NCBI RefSeq assembly: GCF_002234575.2
Contig: NZ_CP022464.2
Location: forward strand, 6,448,001 to 6,512,000
Length of the DNA: 64,000 nucleotides
DNA from: Enterocloster bolteae
GTDB lineage: Bacteria > Bacillota > Clostridia > Lachnospirales > Lachnospiraceae
Direction of reading: 5' to 3'
Shown in pieces: positions 16,240 through 23,566 of the stretch. Every line of letters starts with the position of its first letter. Position 1 is the stretch's first letter. The translations under genes were made by a program, and so were the position numbers. The notes beneath the pieces were generated by a model that was given only the letters and a program-made list of their open reading frames with translations, had not been told where the DNA came from and did no database searches.

Positions 16240-18159
16240 TTATGCAGTTTGTGATGTTTCCGTTTCTTTGGCTTTCCGCTTTTCCTGCCGGTAGAACTTC
16301 TCCCGGCAGGCGGGTTTGCAAAATTTAGCGTTAGGGCGGACAGACTGGAACGGCTCTCCGCAGCACTGGCATACCAGCTGGTACGGTTCACCCGGAACAA
16401 TCAGCCCCTCAGCAATCTTTTGTTTGCGCTCCTTCTGGCGCAGATACTTTTCATGGTCACGGATGCGCTTCTGGCGGCGCTTTTCCTCCGCAGCCAGTTC
16501 TTCCTCGGTGGGTCCGGGCATGGGCACTTCAAACTTCCCGATGAAATTCAGATAAATCTCAATTTCCTGCACCCGCTCCCCGGTGCTTCTGTCCGGGGCA
16601 TGAACCAGAATTTTCTCCACAAATTCATGGAGCATGGGGGCGGTCAGCTCGGTGAAATCCGTATATTTCTGTGCCAGCGCCAGAAAGTGGCTGGCACGGT
16701 CCGTGTCCTCATGGAACTGGTCCAGCTGTGCCTGCTCGGAGGCAAGCAGCTGTTCCAGTTCGGCCTGTTCCTTTTCATATTCTGCACACAGCAGCTCGAA
16801 CCTTTTTTCTTCCAACTTGCCCATGGCATAGGTTTCATACAACTTTTTAATCAGCACGTCCAACTCGGCGCTGCGCCTGCGCTCCTTGGCAACCTTGCGT
16901 TTCAGCTCCTTTGCCGCTTCCTGCTGGCGAACCTGTGAAATACTGCGAACTTTCTGAATAAATTCCTCCTTGTTCTGGATGGCATAGCTGGCTGTGGTGC
17001 GGATGGTTTCCAGAATCAGGGCGTTCAGGGCCTTGGTGCTGACGGTGTGGGAAAAACACATCTGGGTTTCACGCTCAAAAGTCAGGGTATAGGTGGAGCA
17101 GTTATAGAAGTCGGTTCCATACTCTCGCCTGTCCTTTTTGCGCTTGCCCCGGTGGTTATACATCTTGGCTCCGCAGTCGGCACAGAACACAAGGCCGGTC
17201 AGGGGATTGGCGACGCCAGTGGTATCTGTTCGGCGCACCGTCCGTTTCACCTGCTGGGCCAGCTGCCAGGTTTCCGGGTCAACAATGGCCTCGTGGGTGT
17301 TCTCAAAGATCAGCCAGTCGGACGGGTCATTTTTTACCCGCTTATCCCGATAGGACTTTTTAGAGGAACGGAAATTAACGGTGTGCCCCATATACTCCGG
17401 CTTGGTCAGCATGGAGTTGACCGTGAAGCCGTACCAGTCATAGGGGCGGCTGGTGTCCACGGTGTTTTTTCGGCAGCCCCTACCGTTTCGTGCCAGATAA
17501 TAAGCGGGGCACTCCACCTTTTCCTGTGTGAGTATCTTGGCGATCTCATGGGGACCGTGCCCCTCCACCGCAAGCCGGAAGATCCGCCGCACCACGGCGG
17601 CGGCTTCCTCGTCTACCAGCCAGTGGTCCTTGTCCTCCGGGTCTTTTTTGTAGCCATAGATGGCGTTGTTGGTGGTTGGCTTGCCCGCCTTGCCTTTGAC
17701 ACGGTATGCTGCCGAAACCTTTTTGGACTGGTCACGCAGATACCATTCGTTCATGATATTGAGAAAGGGCGCAAACTCGCCGCTGTCCTGTTCCTCGCTA
17801 TCAATATTATTGGCGACAGCAACAAAATGAACCCCATTCTGCCGGAACATTACCTCGGTATAAAAGCCGGTTTGCAGGTAGTTTCTGCCGATCCGACTTA
17901 GGTCCTTACACAGCAGATGGGCTACCTTTCCCGCCTCGATGTCCGCCACAAGGCGCTTCCATGCGGGACGGTCAAAGTTGCCGCCGGACCACCCATCGTC
18001 TGTGTAGTGGACGATATTGGTGTAGCCCCGCTGTACTGCATAGCTTTCGAGATAACGTTTCTGGTTCAGAATGGAGTTCGAGTCGCCCGTGAGGTCATCG
18101 TCACGGGACAGGCGCTCATAGAGCGCAGTGATTTTTTCTTCCGTCTGTCTGTTTGCCAT
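16240..18159 (-). CDS. tnpX: Large serine recombinase (TnpX-type) with extra zinc tail
   Basis: A 639-residue site-specific recombinase. The catalytic Ser is S18 in YERLSRDDD, followed by KDLSRIGRNYLQ, the recombinase domain, the zinc ribbon (CADCGAKMYNH) and a coiled coil at about 400-500. An unusual tail after residue 590 has CQCCGEPF and later FCKPACREKF, a second zinc-binding motif ending in basic residues. All catalytic parts are present. It is the only intact recombinase inside IME-2, yet lies about 4 kb from the nearer element end. It is probably co-transcribed with the tnpW-like gene 1 bp upstream. Confidence 0.92.
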   Translation of the reverse strand: MANRQTEEKITALYERLSRDDDLTGDSNSILNQKRYLESYAVQRGYTNIVHYTDDGWSGGNFDRPAWKRLVADIEAGKVAHLLCKDLSRIGRNYLQTGFYTEVMFRQNGVHFVAVANNIDSEEQDSGEFAPFLNIMNEWYLRDQSKKVSAAYRVKGKAGKPTTNNAIYGYKKDPEDKDHWLVDEEAAAVVRRIFRLAVEGHGPHEIAKILTQEKVECPAYYLARNGRGCRKNTVDTSRPYDWYGFTVNSMLTKPEYMGHTVNFRSSKKSYRDKRVKNDPSDWLIFENTHEAIVDPETWQLAQQVKRTVRRTDTTGVANPLTGLVFCADCGAKMYNHRGKRKKDRREYGTDFYNCSTYTLTFERETQMCFSHTVSTKALNALILETIRTTASYAIQNKEEFIQKVRSISQVRQQEAAKELKRKVAKERRRSAELDVLIKKLYETYAMGKLEEKRFELLCAEYEKEQAELEQLLASEQAQLDQFHEDTDRASHFLALAQKYTDFTELTAPMLHEFVEKILVHAPDRSTGERVQEIEIYLNFIGKFEVPMPGPTEEELAAEEKRRQKRIRDHEKYLRQKERKQKIAEGLIVPGEPYQLVCQCCGEPFQSVRPNAKFCKPACREKFYRQEKRKAKETETSQTA

Positions 18160-18160
18160 A

Positions 18161-18364
18161 TCAGGCGCTCCTTTCAGACGGACGGCTCATTTGTGGCAGT
18201 TCCATTATACCACATTCCGGCTGGTTTGCCAGCCCGTCATTGCGGATCAGCCGCAGAATTTTATCTTCCATCGTTTCCTCGGCGGTTTCGCTGAGGTAGA
18301 CACGAACTTTATAGGTGGTCTTGCCAATGTGCCGGGTCAGAAACACGGCGTTTTTATCTGCCAT
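18161..18364 (-). CDS. TnpW-like small protein
   Basis: A 67-residue protein with HIGKTTYKVRVYLSETAEET and KILRLIRND. The core GKTTYKV is also in the IME-3 gene at 30213, followed there by a similar helix. Such proteins are annotated as TnpW in Tn4451/Tn4453-type elements; the function is unknown. It is 1 bp from the recombinase gene, so shared translation is likely. Confidence 0.8.
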   Translation of the reverse strand: MADKNAVFLTRHIGKTTYKVRVYLSETAEETMEDKILRLIRNDGLANQPECGIMELPQMSRPSERSA

Positions 18365-18626
18365 AGAACCTCTCTTTCTTGCGCTTTCGGCGCATCCGGT
18401 GTATACTGTTGTTATAGTTCCGTTGTTTGTAACCTGCGATTGTGTTACTCATTTTTTGTGTCAAGCCTGAACATGGCGAAAGCCCCCTTTCTCCTGCGTG
18501 AACGAGCGAATGTAACCCAAGTAACTTGTTATTAGATTACTCTTTCACTAATAGGAGAAATCCGGGGTGCAAAACGGAACCATTTTTGAAAAATCGTAAA
18601 ATATTTTTTTGAAAAGAGGTGGGGTC
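18365..18626. other. Divergent control region with a motif shared with IME-1
   Basis: 262 bp between the leftward tnpW/recombinase genes and the rightward sigma-like operon; both promoters should lie here. The part 18546-18605 (CACTAATAGGAGAAA, a GGGGTG block, CGGAAC, TTTTTGAAAAATC) recurs in the same order at 26838-26905 in IME-1. No gene is seen. Confidence 0.6.
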
Positions 18627-19463
18627 ATGGCGTATCTGTCTGATGACGAGCTTCTGGATACCGAGGGTGGCTTCACCGGATGGGACGCTGGGGCGGAAGA
18701 AACGCTGGAACAGGCGCTTGCGGAAGAACGTCTGGCCGAGCTGGAAAGTGAGCTGGAGCAGGACGAGCATCCCATCAACTATGAAGCGGAGCTGGAGGAC
18801 GAGGAAGAAGAAGCCGCCCCGGTCAGTGATAAACGGCTCAAACGGGAGATGCGGGCTGAGGCCATACGGCGGCTGGAGGAAGCGGCCCGCACCGAAAAGG
18901 ATTTCCGGGCCGTGGTGGAGGAATGGAACAAGCTGGACCGGAACCGGGAGCGCCGGGAACGAGACCACGAAAACCTTCGTGGGGATGTGCCGCTGGAATA
19001 TCAGGCGGTGCCGGAACCGAAGCTCATTCCCCGCTGGATGAACAATCCCGCATACCGGCAGCTGATGGCCGGAAACTTTCTGGACATCCTGTTTGACTGC
19101 CCCTATGAGATGCACAACCTGACCGCCGATGCCTTTGTTTCCCGCATGGTGGAGGAACTGAGCGAGGAGCACAAGGAAGTTCTATATTTTCTCTCTTTGC
19201 GGCTGTACAGCACCACCCGGCTTGCCGCTGTGCGTGGGCAGTCTGACCGCAACATCCGCAAGCTGCGGAAAACCATCCACAAGAAATTGCAGCGCCAGAT
19301 GTATGACCATATGTGCGGCAAACAGGAGCATGGCGGCAGCTTGACCTTGCGGGAACGCCAGTTTTTGGAGGAATACTCGAAAATCGCAAGGAAACAGGGC
19401 AAGGATGCCGTGATCCGGCGGGAGAACAAGTCCAAGCGCAGAAAAAAGAAAAACCGCCCCTGA
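18627..19463 (+). CDS. Sigma-70 region 4-like regulator
   Basis: About 278 residues. A long acidic N-terminus (DEEEEAAP) is followed by a helical region, then LSEEHKEVLYFLSLRLYSTT and RLAAVRGQSDRNIRKLRKTI, which fit a sigma factor region 4 helix-turn-helix. The C-terminus is very basic (KSKRRKKKNRP). ATG 18627 is chosen for its GAGGTGG ribosome site; an upstream in-frame start lacks one. First gene of a rightward operon with the DUF6076-type and RhuM genes. A role in transcription of element genes is inference. Confidence 0.75.
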   Translation: MAYLSDDELLDTEGGFTGWDAGAEETLEQALAEERLAELESELEQDEHPINYEAELEDEEEEAAPVSDKRLKREMRAEAIRRLEEAARTEKDFRAVVEEWNKLDRNRERRERDHENLRGDVPLEYQAVPEPKLIPRWMNNPAYRQLMAGNFLDILFDCPYEMHNLTADAFVSRMVEELSEEHKEVLYFLSLRLYSTTRLAAVRGQSDRNIRKLRKTIHKKLQRQMYDHMCGKQEHGGSLTLRERQFLEEYSKIARKQGKDAVIRRENKSKRRKKKNRP

Positions 19464-19494
19464 TAATTGGGACGATTAAGGAGAAAGGGCGTGT

Positions 19495-20415
19495 ATGATG
19501 AAAAATTTATTTGAACAGTCCCGTTCCCATTGGGTGCGGTACGATCATTACGAGCTGAAAACAGCGGAAGATGGAAAGCGGTACATCACCCCCGGCAAGA
19601 GTGCAAAGCCGGATGTCTACAATCCGCTGAAAGAGGTCCCCAATATTGTGCTGGATGCGCTGAATGTGGGGATGCTGATGATGGGGCGCAAGCCGGAAGC
19701 AGAAGTGGAAAAGGCGATAATGGAGTTTATCACTCGGTACGGCCTGCTGGGGCTGATGACCGCCCTGCCCACCACGCCGTCCTTTATGGACTATGAGGCG
19801 GTATACCTGCCCAAAAACCACTTCATTAAGGAAGAATCCATGGCGACAGACAAATACCTGTCCCTGTTTTATCCTTTTGACCAGCTGGACTTGGTGAAGA
19901 AAGGCATAGAATCCACGTGGAATGTGTCCGGTGACCGGACGATGATTGCCCTGACCATGACCTTCATGGACGAGCCGATGGCGAAAAACATGAGTTTCCA
20001 GCGGGAATATGCGGAACCCTACGAGTGGGTTGCTCAACAGTTCAAGGACTGGGCCTTTACGCTGACCACCGCCTTTTTCTACTACAATGACTATGATTTC
20101 ATGGGCGAGGACGAACGGGGGCTGCACCGCAAGGCCATGGCCGCATTTGGCGGGATCGCCCCCAGCTACCACATTGAGCTGCTGGATAAGCCCACCATTT
20201 ACTGGGATTTTCACTCCCTACTGTTGGGCATCCAGATGATGTTCAGCTTCATGTTGGTGGACAGTGACCAGCCCCTGCGCCTGTGCAAGCACTGCCAGAA
20301 GGTGTTCCTGGGCAACCGGTCCAACGCCGCCTTTTGCAGTCCACGGTGCAAGAATCAGTACAATGTCTACAAGAGCCGGGGAAAGAACCGGACGGATGGA
20401 GGTGACGAAGAATGA
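19495..20415 (+). CDS. DUF6076-like protein with C-terminal zinc motif
   Basis: 306 residues with no enzyme motif that I recognise. The last 45 residues hold a zinc-binding motif LCKHCQKVF ... FCSPRCKNQY and a basic end, similar in spacing to the tail of the IME-2 recombinase. The rest is hydrophobic/aromatic-rich and helical but without clear membrane spans. It overlaps the rhuM-like gene by 4 bp (ATGA), so the two are translationally coupled. DUF6076 is assigned from memory of this tail and of its occurrence in clostridial elements. Confidence 0.7.
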   Translation: MMKNLFEQSRSHWVRYDHYELKTAEDGKRYITPGKSAKPDVYNPLKEVPNIVLDALNVGMLMMGRKPEAEVEKAIMEFITRYGLLGLMTALPTTPSFMDYEAVYLPKNHFIKEESMATDKYLSLFYPFDQLDLVKKGIESTWNVSGDRTMIALTMTFMDEPMAKNMSFQREYAEPYEWVAQQFKDWAFTLTTAFFYYNDYDFMGEDERGLHRKAMAAFGGIAPSYHIELLDKPTIYWDFHSLLLGIQMMFSFMLVDSDQPLRLCKHCQKVFLGNRSNAAFCSPRCKNQYNVYKSRGKNRTDGGDEE

Positions 20416-21440
20416 GTGAGGAACAGGGACTGACCCCGTATGAAACCAGAGAAATCCTCTTTTACAAGACCGAAAATGGAGAAGTGCGGGTGGAAATCCT
20501 GCTCTTTCAGGAAAACCTCTGGCTAACACAGGCAAAAATGGCAGAGCTGTTCGAGGTACAGAAAGCGGCCATTTCCAAGCATCTGAAAAATATCTTTGAA
20601 TCCGGCGAACTGAGCGAGGATTCAGTTGTTTCCAAAATGGAAACAACTGCGGCGGACGGGAAACGGTATCAGACCAACTATTACAATCTGGATGCCATTA
20701 TCGCTGTGGGGTATCGTGTGAACTCCAAAAAGGCGACCATGTTCCGCATTTGGGCAAACAGAGTGTTGAAAGAGTTCATCATCAAAGGTTATGTGATGGA
20801 TGACGCACGGCTGCGGGAGCCGGAGAACTTTTTCGGCAAGGATTATTTCGAGGAACAGCTGGAGCGTATCCGGGACATCCGGGCCAGCGAGAGAAGATTT
20901 TACCAGAAAATCACGGACATCTATTCCCAGTGCAGTGCCGACTACGATGTGGAAAGCCCTATTACAAAGGAGTTTTTCGCCACGGTGCAGAATAAGCTCC
21001 ACTATGCGGTCACCCATCATACCGCCGCCGAGATCGTATATGGCCGTGCCGACAGCACTAAGCCCAACATGGGGCTTACCACATGGAAAAACGCCCCCAA
21101 AGGCCGTATCCGCAAATCGGATGTCACCGTCGCCAAAAACTATCTGAACGAAACGGAAATGCGAAACCTGAACGAGATCGTCACCATGTACCTTGACTAT
21201 GCGGAACGGCAGGCCCGCCGGGGAAATGTCATGTATATGGCCGATTGGGTCAAGCGGCTTGACGCATTTTTACAGTTCAACGAGGAAGATATTCTGCATG
21301 ATAAAGGCAAGGTGAACGCCGCCATCGCCAAAGCCTTTGCTGAGAAAGAGTTTGAAAAGTTCCGGGTATTGCAGGATCGGACCTATCAGAGCGACTTTGA
21401 CCGGCTGGTTGCGGAAACTTCGGATGATCTGACAGAATAA
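20412..21440 (+). CDS. rhuM: RhuM-family protein
   Basis: 342 residues, typical of the family. The N-terminus VEILLFQENLWLTQAKMAEL and FEVQKAAISKHLKNIFESGE is a winged-helix DNA-binding region. YRVNSKKATMFRIWANRVLK and the C-terminal NEDEIL-like motif (here FNEEDILHDKGKVNAAIAKA) are conserved. First described in a Salmonella pathogenicity island; its molecular role is unknown, with DNA binding or a toxin-like role suggested by neighbours in other genomes. Coupled to the DUF6076-like gene and followed by a strong terminator. Confidence 0.88.
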   Translation: MSEEQGLTPYETREILFYKTENGEVRVEILLFQENLWLTQAKMAELFEVQKAAISKHLKNIFESGELSEDSVVSKMETTAADGKRYQTNYYNLDAIIAVGYRVNSKKATMFRIWANRVLKEFIIKGYVMDDARLREPENFFGKDYFEEQLERIRDIRASERRFYQKITDIYSQCSADYDVESPITKEFFATVQNKLHYAVTHHTAAEIVYGRADSTKPNMGLTTWKNAPKGRIRKSDVTVAKNYLNETEMRNLNEIVTMYLDYAERQARRGNVMYMADWVKRLDAFLQFNEEDILHDKGKVNAAIAKAFAEKEFEKFRVLQDRTYQSDFDRLVAETSDDLTE

Positions 21441-21452
21441 CCATATATACAG

Positions 21453-21494
21453 AAAGCCCACGCCACCGGTCTTTCCGGCTGCGTGGGCTTTTTC
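21453..21494. terminator. Terminator after rhuM
   Basis: AAAGCCCACGC (21453-21463) pairs with GCGTGGGCTTT (21481-21491), followed by TTTTC. It separates the rightward operon from the leftward tnpV genes and may serve both. Confidence 0.9.
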
Positions 21495-21503
21495 GGCCAT
21501 CGC

Positions 21504-21779
21504 TTATTTCTTGTTTTGCAGCTGTTCATGGGCCTCCTGCTGGACAATCAGCCCCGCCGAAAAGCCATACTTGAAATGGCTCTCACTTTCTTCGCACTGA
21601 GCGATAGCGTTCTGCGCCCGGAGTTCCTCCACCAGAGCATAGTCCTCTTTGCTGAGCCGCTGGGATAACTGCTCCATCAACGCCGCACAGGTTTGGATCG
21701 CCTTGCGGTATTCCGGGGATGTGGGAACAACGGTTTCACAGGGATAAAACTCCCCGTTATACATGGCTTCCAAAATCAT
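21504..21779 (-). CDS. Small hypothetical protein (DUF6809-like)
   Basis: 91 residues beginning MILEAMYNGEFYPCE; the central part YRKAIQTCAALMEQLSQRL and ELRAQNAIAQCEESESHFKY is helical. It resembles small proteins annotated DUF6809 that sit beside tnpV in clostridial elements. Function unknown. It is 13 bp downstream of tnpV on the same strand, hence probably the same transcript. Confidence 0.75.
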   Translation of the reverse strand: MILEAMYNGEFYPCETVVPTSPEYRKAIQTCAALMEQLSQRLSKEDYALVEELRAQNAIAQCEESESHFKYGFSAGLIVQQEAHEQLQNKK

Positions 21780-21792
21780 TGCGTTCCCTCCC

Positions 21793-22143
21793 TCAACAGT
21801 AGACCAACTCCGCCAGGACGATTTCCTCGGCCCTGTTGTGGATGGAGTTCATGGAGCGCACCCATGCCATCTGGTCGGCAGATTTCAGGGCTTCTGTGAA
21901 GCCCTCTTGCTGCATCATGGCTTTTTCGATAATTTCCAGCCGCTCCCGGCAGGCGGTGTCGATTTCCTCCAAATGGGGAAACAGCTTTTCAGTGACAATA
22001 AGATCGGTATACAGAATGGGCCGGTGTTCTTTTAAGTAGGCACGGCGCAACCGGCCATATTTCCCGATATGGTACTCTTTGGTGTCCGATAACACAAGGT
22101 TGGGAATGAGATAGTCGCCGCATTTGGTGTAAGTCAGTTCCAT
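21793..22143 (-). CDS. tnpV: TnpV family protein
   Basis: 116 residues: ELTYTKCGDYLIPNL, HIGKYGRLRRAYLKEHRPIL and LFPHLEEID are the TnpV signatures, and the IME-3 copy at 43015 shares all three. TnpV occurs in Tn4451/Tn4453 and relatives; its role is not known. Here it is the last gene before the right end of IME-2, without the recombinase that follows tnpV in IME-3. Confidence 0.9.
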   Translation of the reverse strand: MELTYTKCGDYLIPNLVLSDTKEYHIGKYGRLRRAYLKEHRPILYTDLIVTEKLFPHLEEIDTACRERLEIIEKAMMQQEGFTEALKSADQMAWVRSMNSIHNRAEEIVLAELVYC

Positions 22144-22247
22144 ACAAGGCTCCTTTCGTGGGAATGTGGTTGACAGTTACGGTAGGTTTGAGGGCATCCC
22201 TCCTTTATCATAACTGTCTTTTCATTCGCCACAAATGAGCCGCCAGT

Positions 22248-22297
22248 CATGATGTAATGTTTTTTGGTGTAATCCACCCTCTATACATTACATCATG
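22248..22297. repeat. Terminal hairpin at right end of IME-2
   Basis: CATGATGTAATGT (22248-22260) is a perfect inverted match of ACATTACATCATG (22285-22297), and the right arm runs into the TGG junction. A second pair, GACAGTTA/TAACTGTC, lies upstream near 22169-22218. IME-3 has an equivalent 13-bp pair at its right end. Likely recombinase-binding or end-marking structure. Confidence 0.8.
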
Positions 22298-22393
22298 GTT
22301 GGAAATGGAATTGCTCTCGCCTTGCAGCTCGTCCTCATGGGACAGTCTTGGGTAAAGGGCGGTAATGAGTTGCTGGGTGGTCTGTCTTAACAT
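22296..22393 (-). pseudogene. IME-1 serine recombinase, 5' segment
   Basis: Starts at ATG 22391-22393 behind GGAGG and encodes MLRQTTQQLITALYPRLSHE then DELQGESNSISN before IME-2 sequence takes over. S18 is the expected catalytic serine, although the flanking LSHED differs from the usual LSRDD. The remainder of the gene is at 1-984. Translation across the junction would give a short nonsense tail. Confidence 0.92.
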
Positions 22394-22520
22394 AAATTCC
22401 TCCGTTTCCGACAGCCAGCCCCACTATTCCGTACCTTGATTGTACCACATGGGGCGGCTGTCTGTATAGCGGCAAAAGCGTCAAATCTGCTTCTTTACGG
22501 TCGGTAAAAATGACGGTTTT
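22394..22520. promoter_or_regulatory. Upstream region of the split recombinase
   Basis: A long inverted repeat (GACAGCC near 22409 with GGCTGTC near 22455, plus inner GCCCCA/TGGGGC) flanks a possible leftward promoter. Likely an operator region for the IME-1 recombinase. No gene seen. Confidence 0.45.
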
Positions 22521-22715
22521 TCAATCAGGCTTATCACAGGTCAAATATCCGGCGGCGGCTTCTGCTTCCAGCACTTTCATCATCTTGTCAGCGGCGGTGT
22601 CGGTCGCCCCCTCCTTGAAAAAGCCAGACACCACAAGGATTGTGTTGCCTATCCTCGTTTCGGTCACGCAGTCCGGGCGGCGGGCAGGGCGTTTGTTTCT
22701 CTGGGTGTCGGTCAT
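22521..22715 (-). CDS. TnpW-like small protein of IME-1
   Basis: 64 residues from MTDTQRNKRPARRPDCVTET; the core TRIGNTILVVSGFFKEGATD and a following helix are typical of the TnpW-like proteins beside serine recombinases. The start is set at 22715, overlapping the dnaC-like stop by 4 bp (ATGA). Function unknown. It lies between dnaC and the recombinase, like the copy in IME-3 lies downstream of dnaC. Confidence 0.75.
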   Translation of the reverse strand: MTDTQRNKRPARRPDCVTETRIGNTILVVSGFFKEGATDTAADKMMKVLEAEAAAGYLTCDKPD

Positions 22716-23566
22716 AGGCAAATCTCCTTTCCGGCAAGCAGCCGTTTCAGCTGTTCCATTTTTCCCTGTGCGGCGGCTTTCCTCAAATTCTCCCCGGTAA
22801 AGCAGAGAGGGGAACACATTTCAAGCAGGCGGTCATAAATCCGGGCGTGGGCGGTGTCCTCCGGGTGCTGCAATTCCTCCAGCGTGAGGTTGGTCGTCAC
22901 AATCAGCGGCTTCCTGCTCCGGTAGCGGCTGTCAATCACATTGTAGACCTGTTCCAGACCGTATTCTGTGCCACGCTCCATTCCAAAATCGTCAATGATG
23001 AGCAGGGGGAAGCTGCAAAGGCGGGAAATATATTCGTTCCTGCCCGCAAAGCTGGCGGCAAGGTCGTTTAATATTGCTGCAAAGTTTGTCATGCGCACCG
23101 GGACTTCCTGCTCCATGAGGGCGTTTGCAATACACCCGGCAAAATAGCTTTTCCCAGTGCCTACCCTGCCCCACAAGAGCAGCCCGTAGTTCCCGTCCTT
23201 TATCTGTTCCCAGCGTGCCACATATCCGGCGGCGTTCTTCATCTGCGGGCAGCTGCCGTTATCGTTGGCAAATGTCCAGTCCTGCATGGTCTTGTCTGTA
23301 AAGCCCTGCCGTTTCAGCCGTTCCACCGTTTCAAGGTGGCTGCGCCGCTTCTCGGCGGCTTCCCGTTCCTTACGGGCTGCCCGCTGGCAGTCGCACTCTG
23401 ACGGGTGGCGGTCACGCCCGAAAAAGGTCTTGCCCTCCGGGAAATAGGCTTCTTTGGGTTTCCGGCATTTGCCGCAGTATAAAAGCCCGTCCTCCCCGGT
23501 GTAATCCTCCGGCTCGGCTGTGGTGTCGGTCATAGGCAGTATGGTGTTGTGGATTGTATCGGTCAT
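22712..23566 (-). CDS. DnaC/IstB-like AAA+ helicase loader
   Basis: 284 residues from MTDTIHNTI. An N-terminal zinc motif (CGKC ... CDCQ) is followed by an AAA+ ATPase: Walker A WGRVGTGKSYF, Walker B PLLIIDDFGMERGTE, and the arginine region RSRKPLIVTTN. It probably loads the host replicative helicase at the IME origin bound by the Rep protein encoded just upstream. ATG 23566 has GGAGGG upstream and overlaps the rep stop (ATGA). The paralogue at 30451 in IME-3 shares the arrangement. Confidence 0.9.
   Translation of the reverse strand: MTDTIHNTILPMTDTTAEPEDYTGEDGLLYCGKCRKPKEAYFPEGKTFFGRDRHPSECDCQRAARKEREAAEKRRSHLETVERLKRQGFTDKTMQDWTFANDNGSCPQMKNAAGYVARWEQIKDGNYGLLLWGRVGTGKSYFAGCIANALMEQEVPVRMTNFAAILNDLAASFAGRNEYISRLCSFPLLIIDDFGMERGTEYGLEQVYNVIDSRYRSRKPLIVTTNLTLEELQHPEDTAHARIYDRLLEMCSPLCFTGENLRKAAAQGKMEQLKRLLAGKEICL

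Larger units (their letters stand above)
985..22295. mobile_element. IME-2, inserted in the IME-1 recombinase gene
   Basis: Both junctions are visible. On the left the recombinase reads from Q-K-R-I-L-E at 984 downward; on the right its N-terminus ends S-N-S-I-S-N at 22296. A TGG trinucleotide (982-984 and 22296-22298) is shared. Joining the flanks across one TGG gives S-I-S-N-Q-K-R-I in frame, as in the intact recombinase of IME-3 (SISNQK). The left end resembles that of IME-3 (TTGTCAAGG in both). It carries the type I RM locus, a MobA/MobL module, a primase pair, a recombinase at 16240-18159, and tnpV near the right end. Which recombinase moves it is unproven; the internal one is the only intact candidate inside. 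Confidence 0.85.

Noticed and set aside
16240..18159. IME-2 recombinase as the missing part of the split IME-1 recombinase
   Set aside because: It is complete from catalytic Ser to tail and differs in sequence from both IME-1 fragments.
18537..19172. Long open frame on the minus strand opposite the sigma-like gene
   Set aside because: It follows the codon pattern of the plus-strand gene, has no ribosome site and no recognisable domain.
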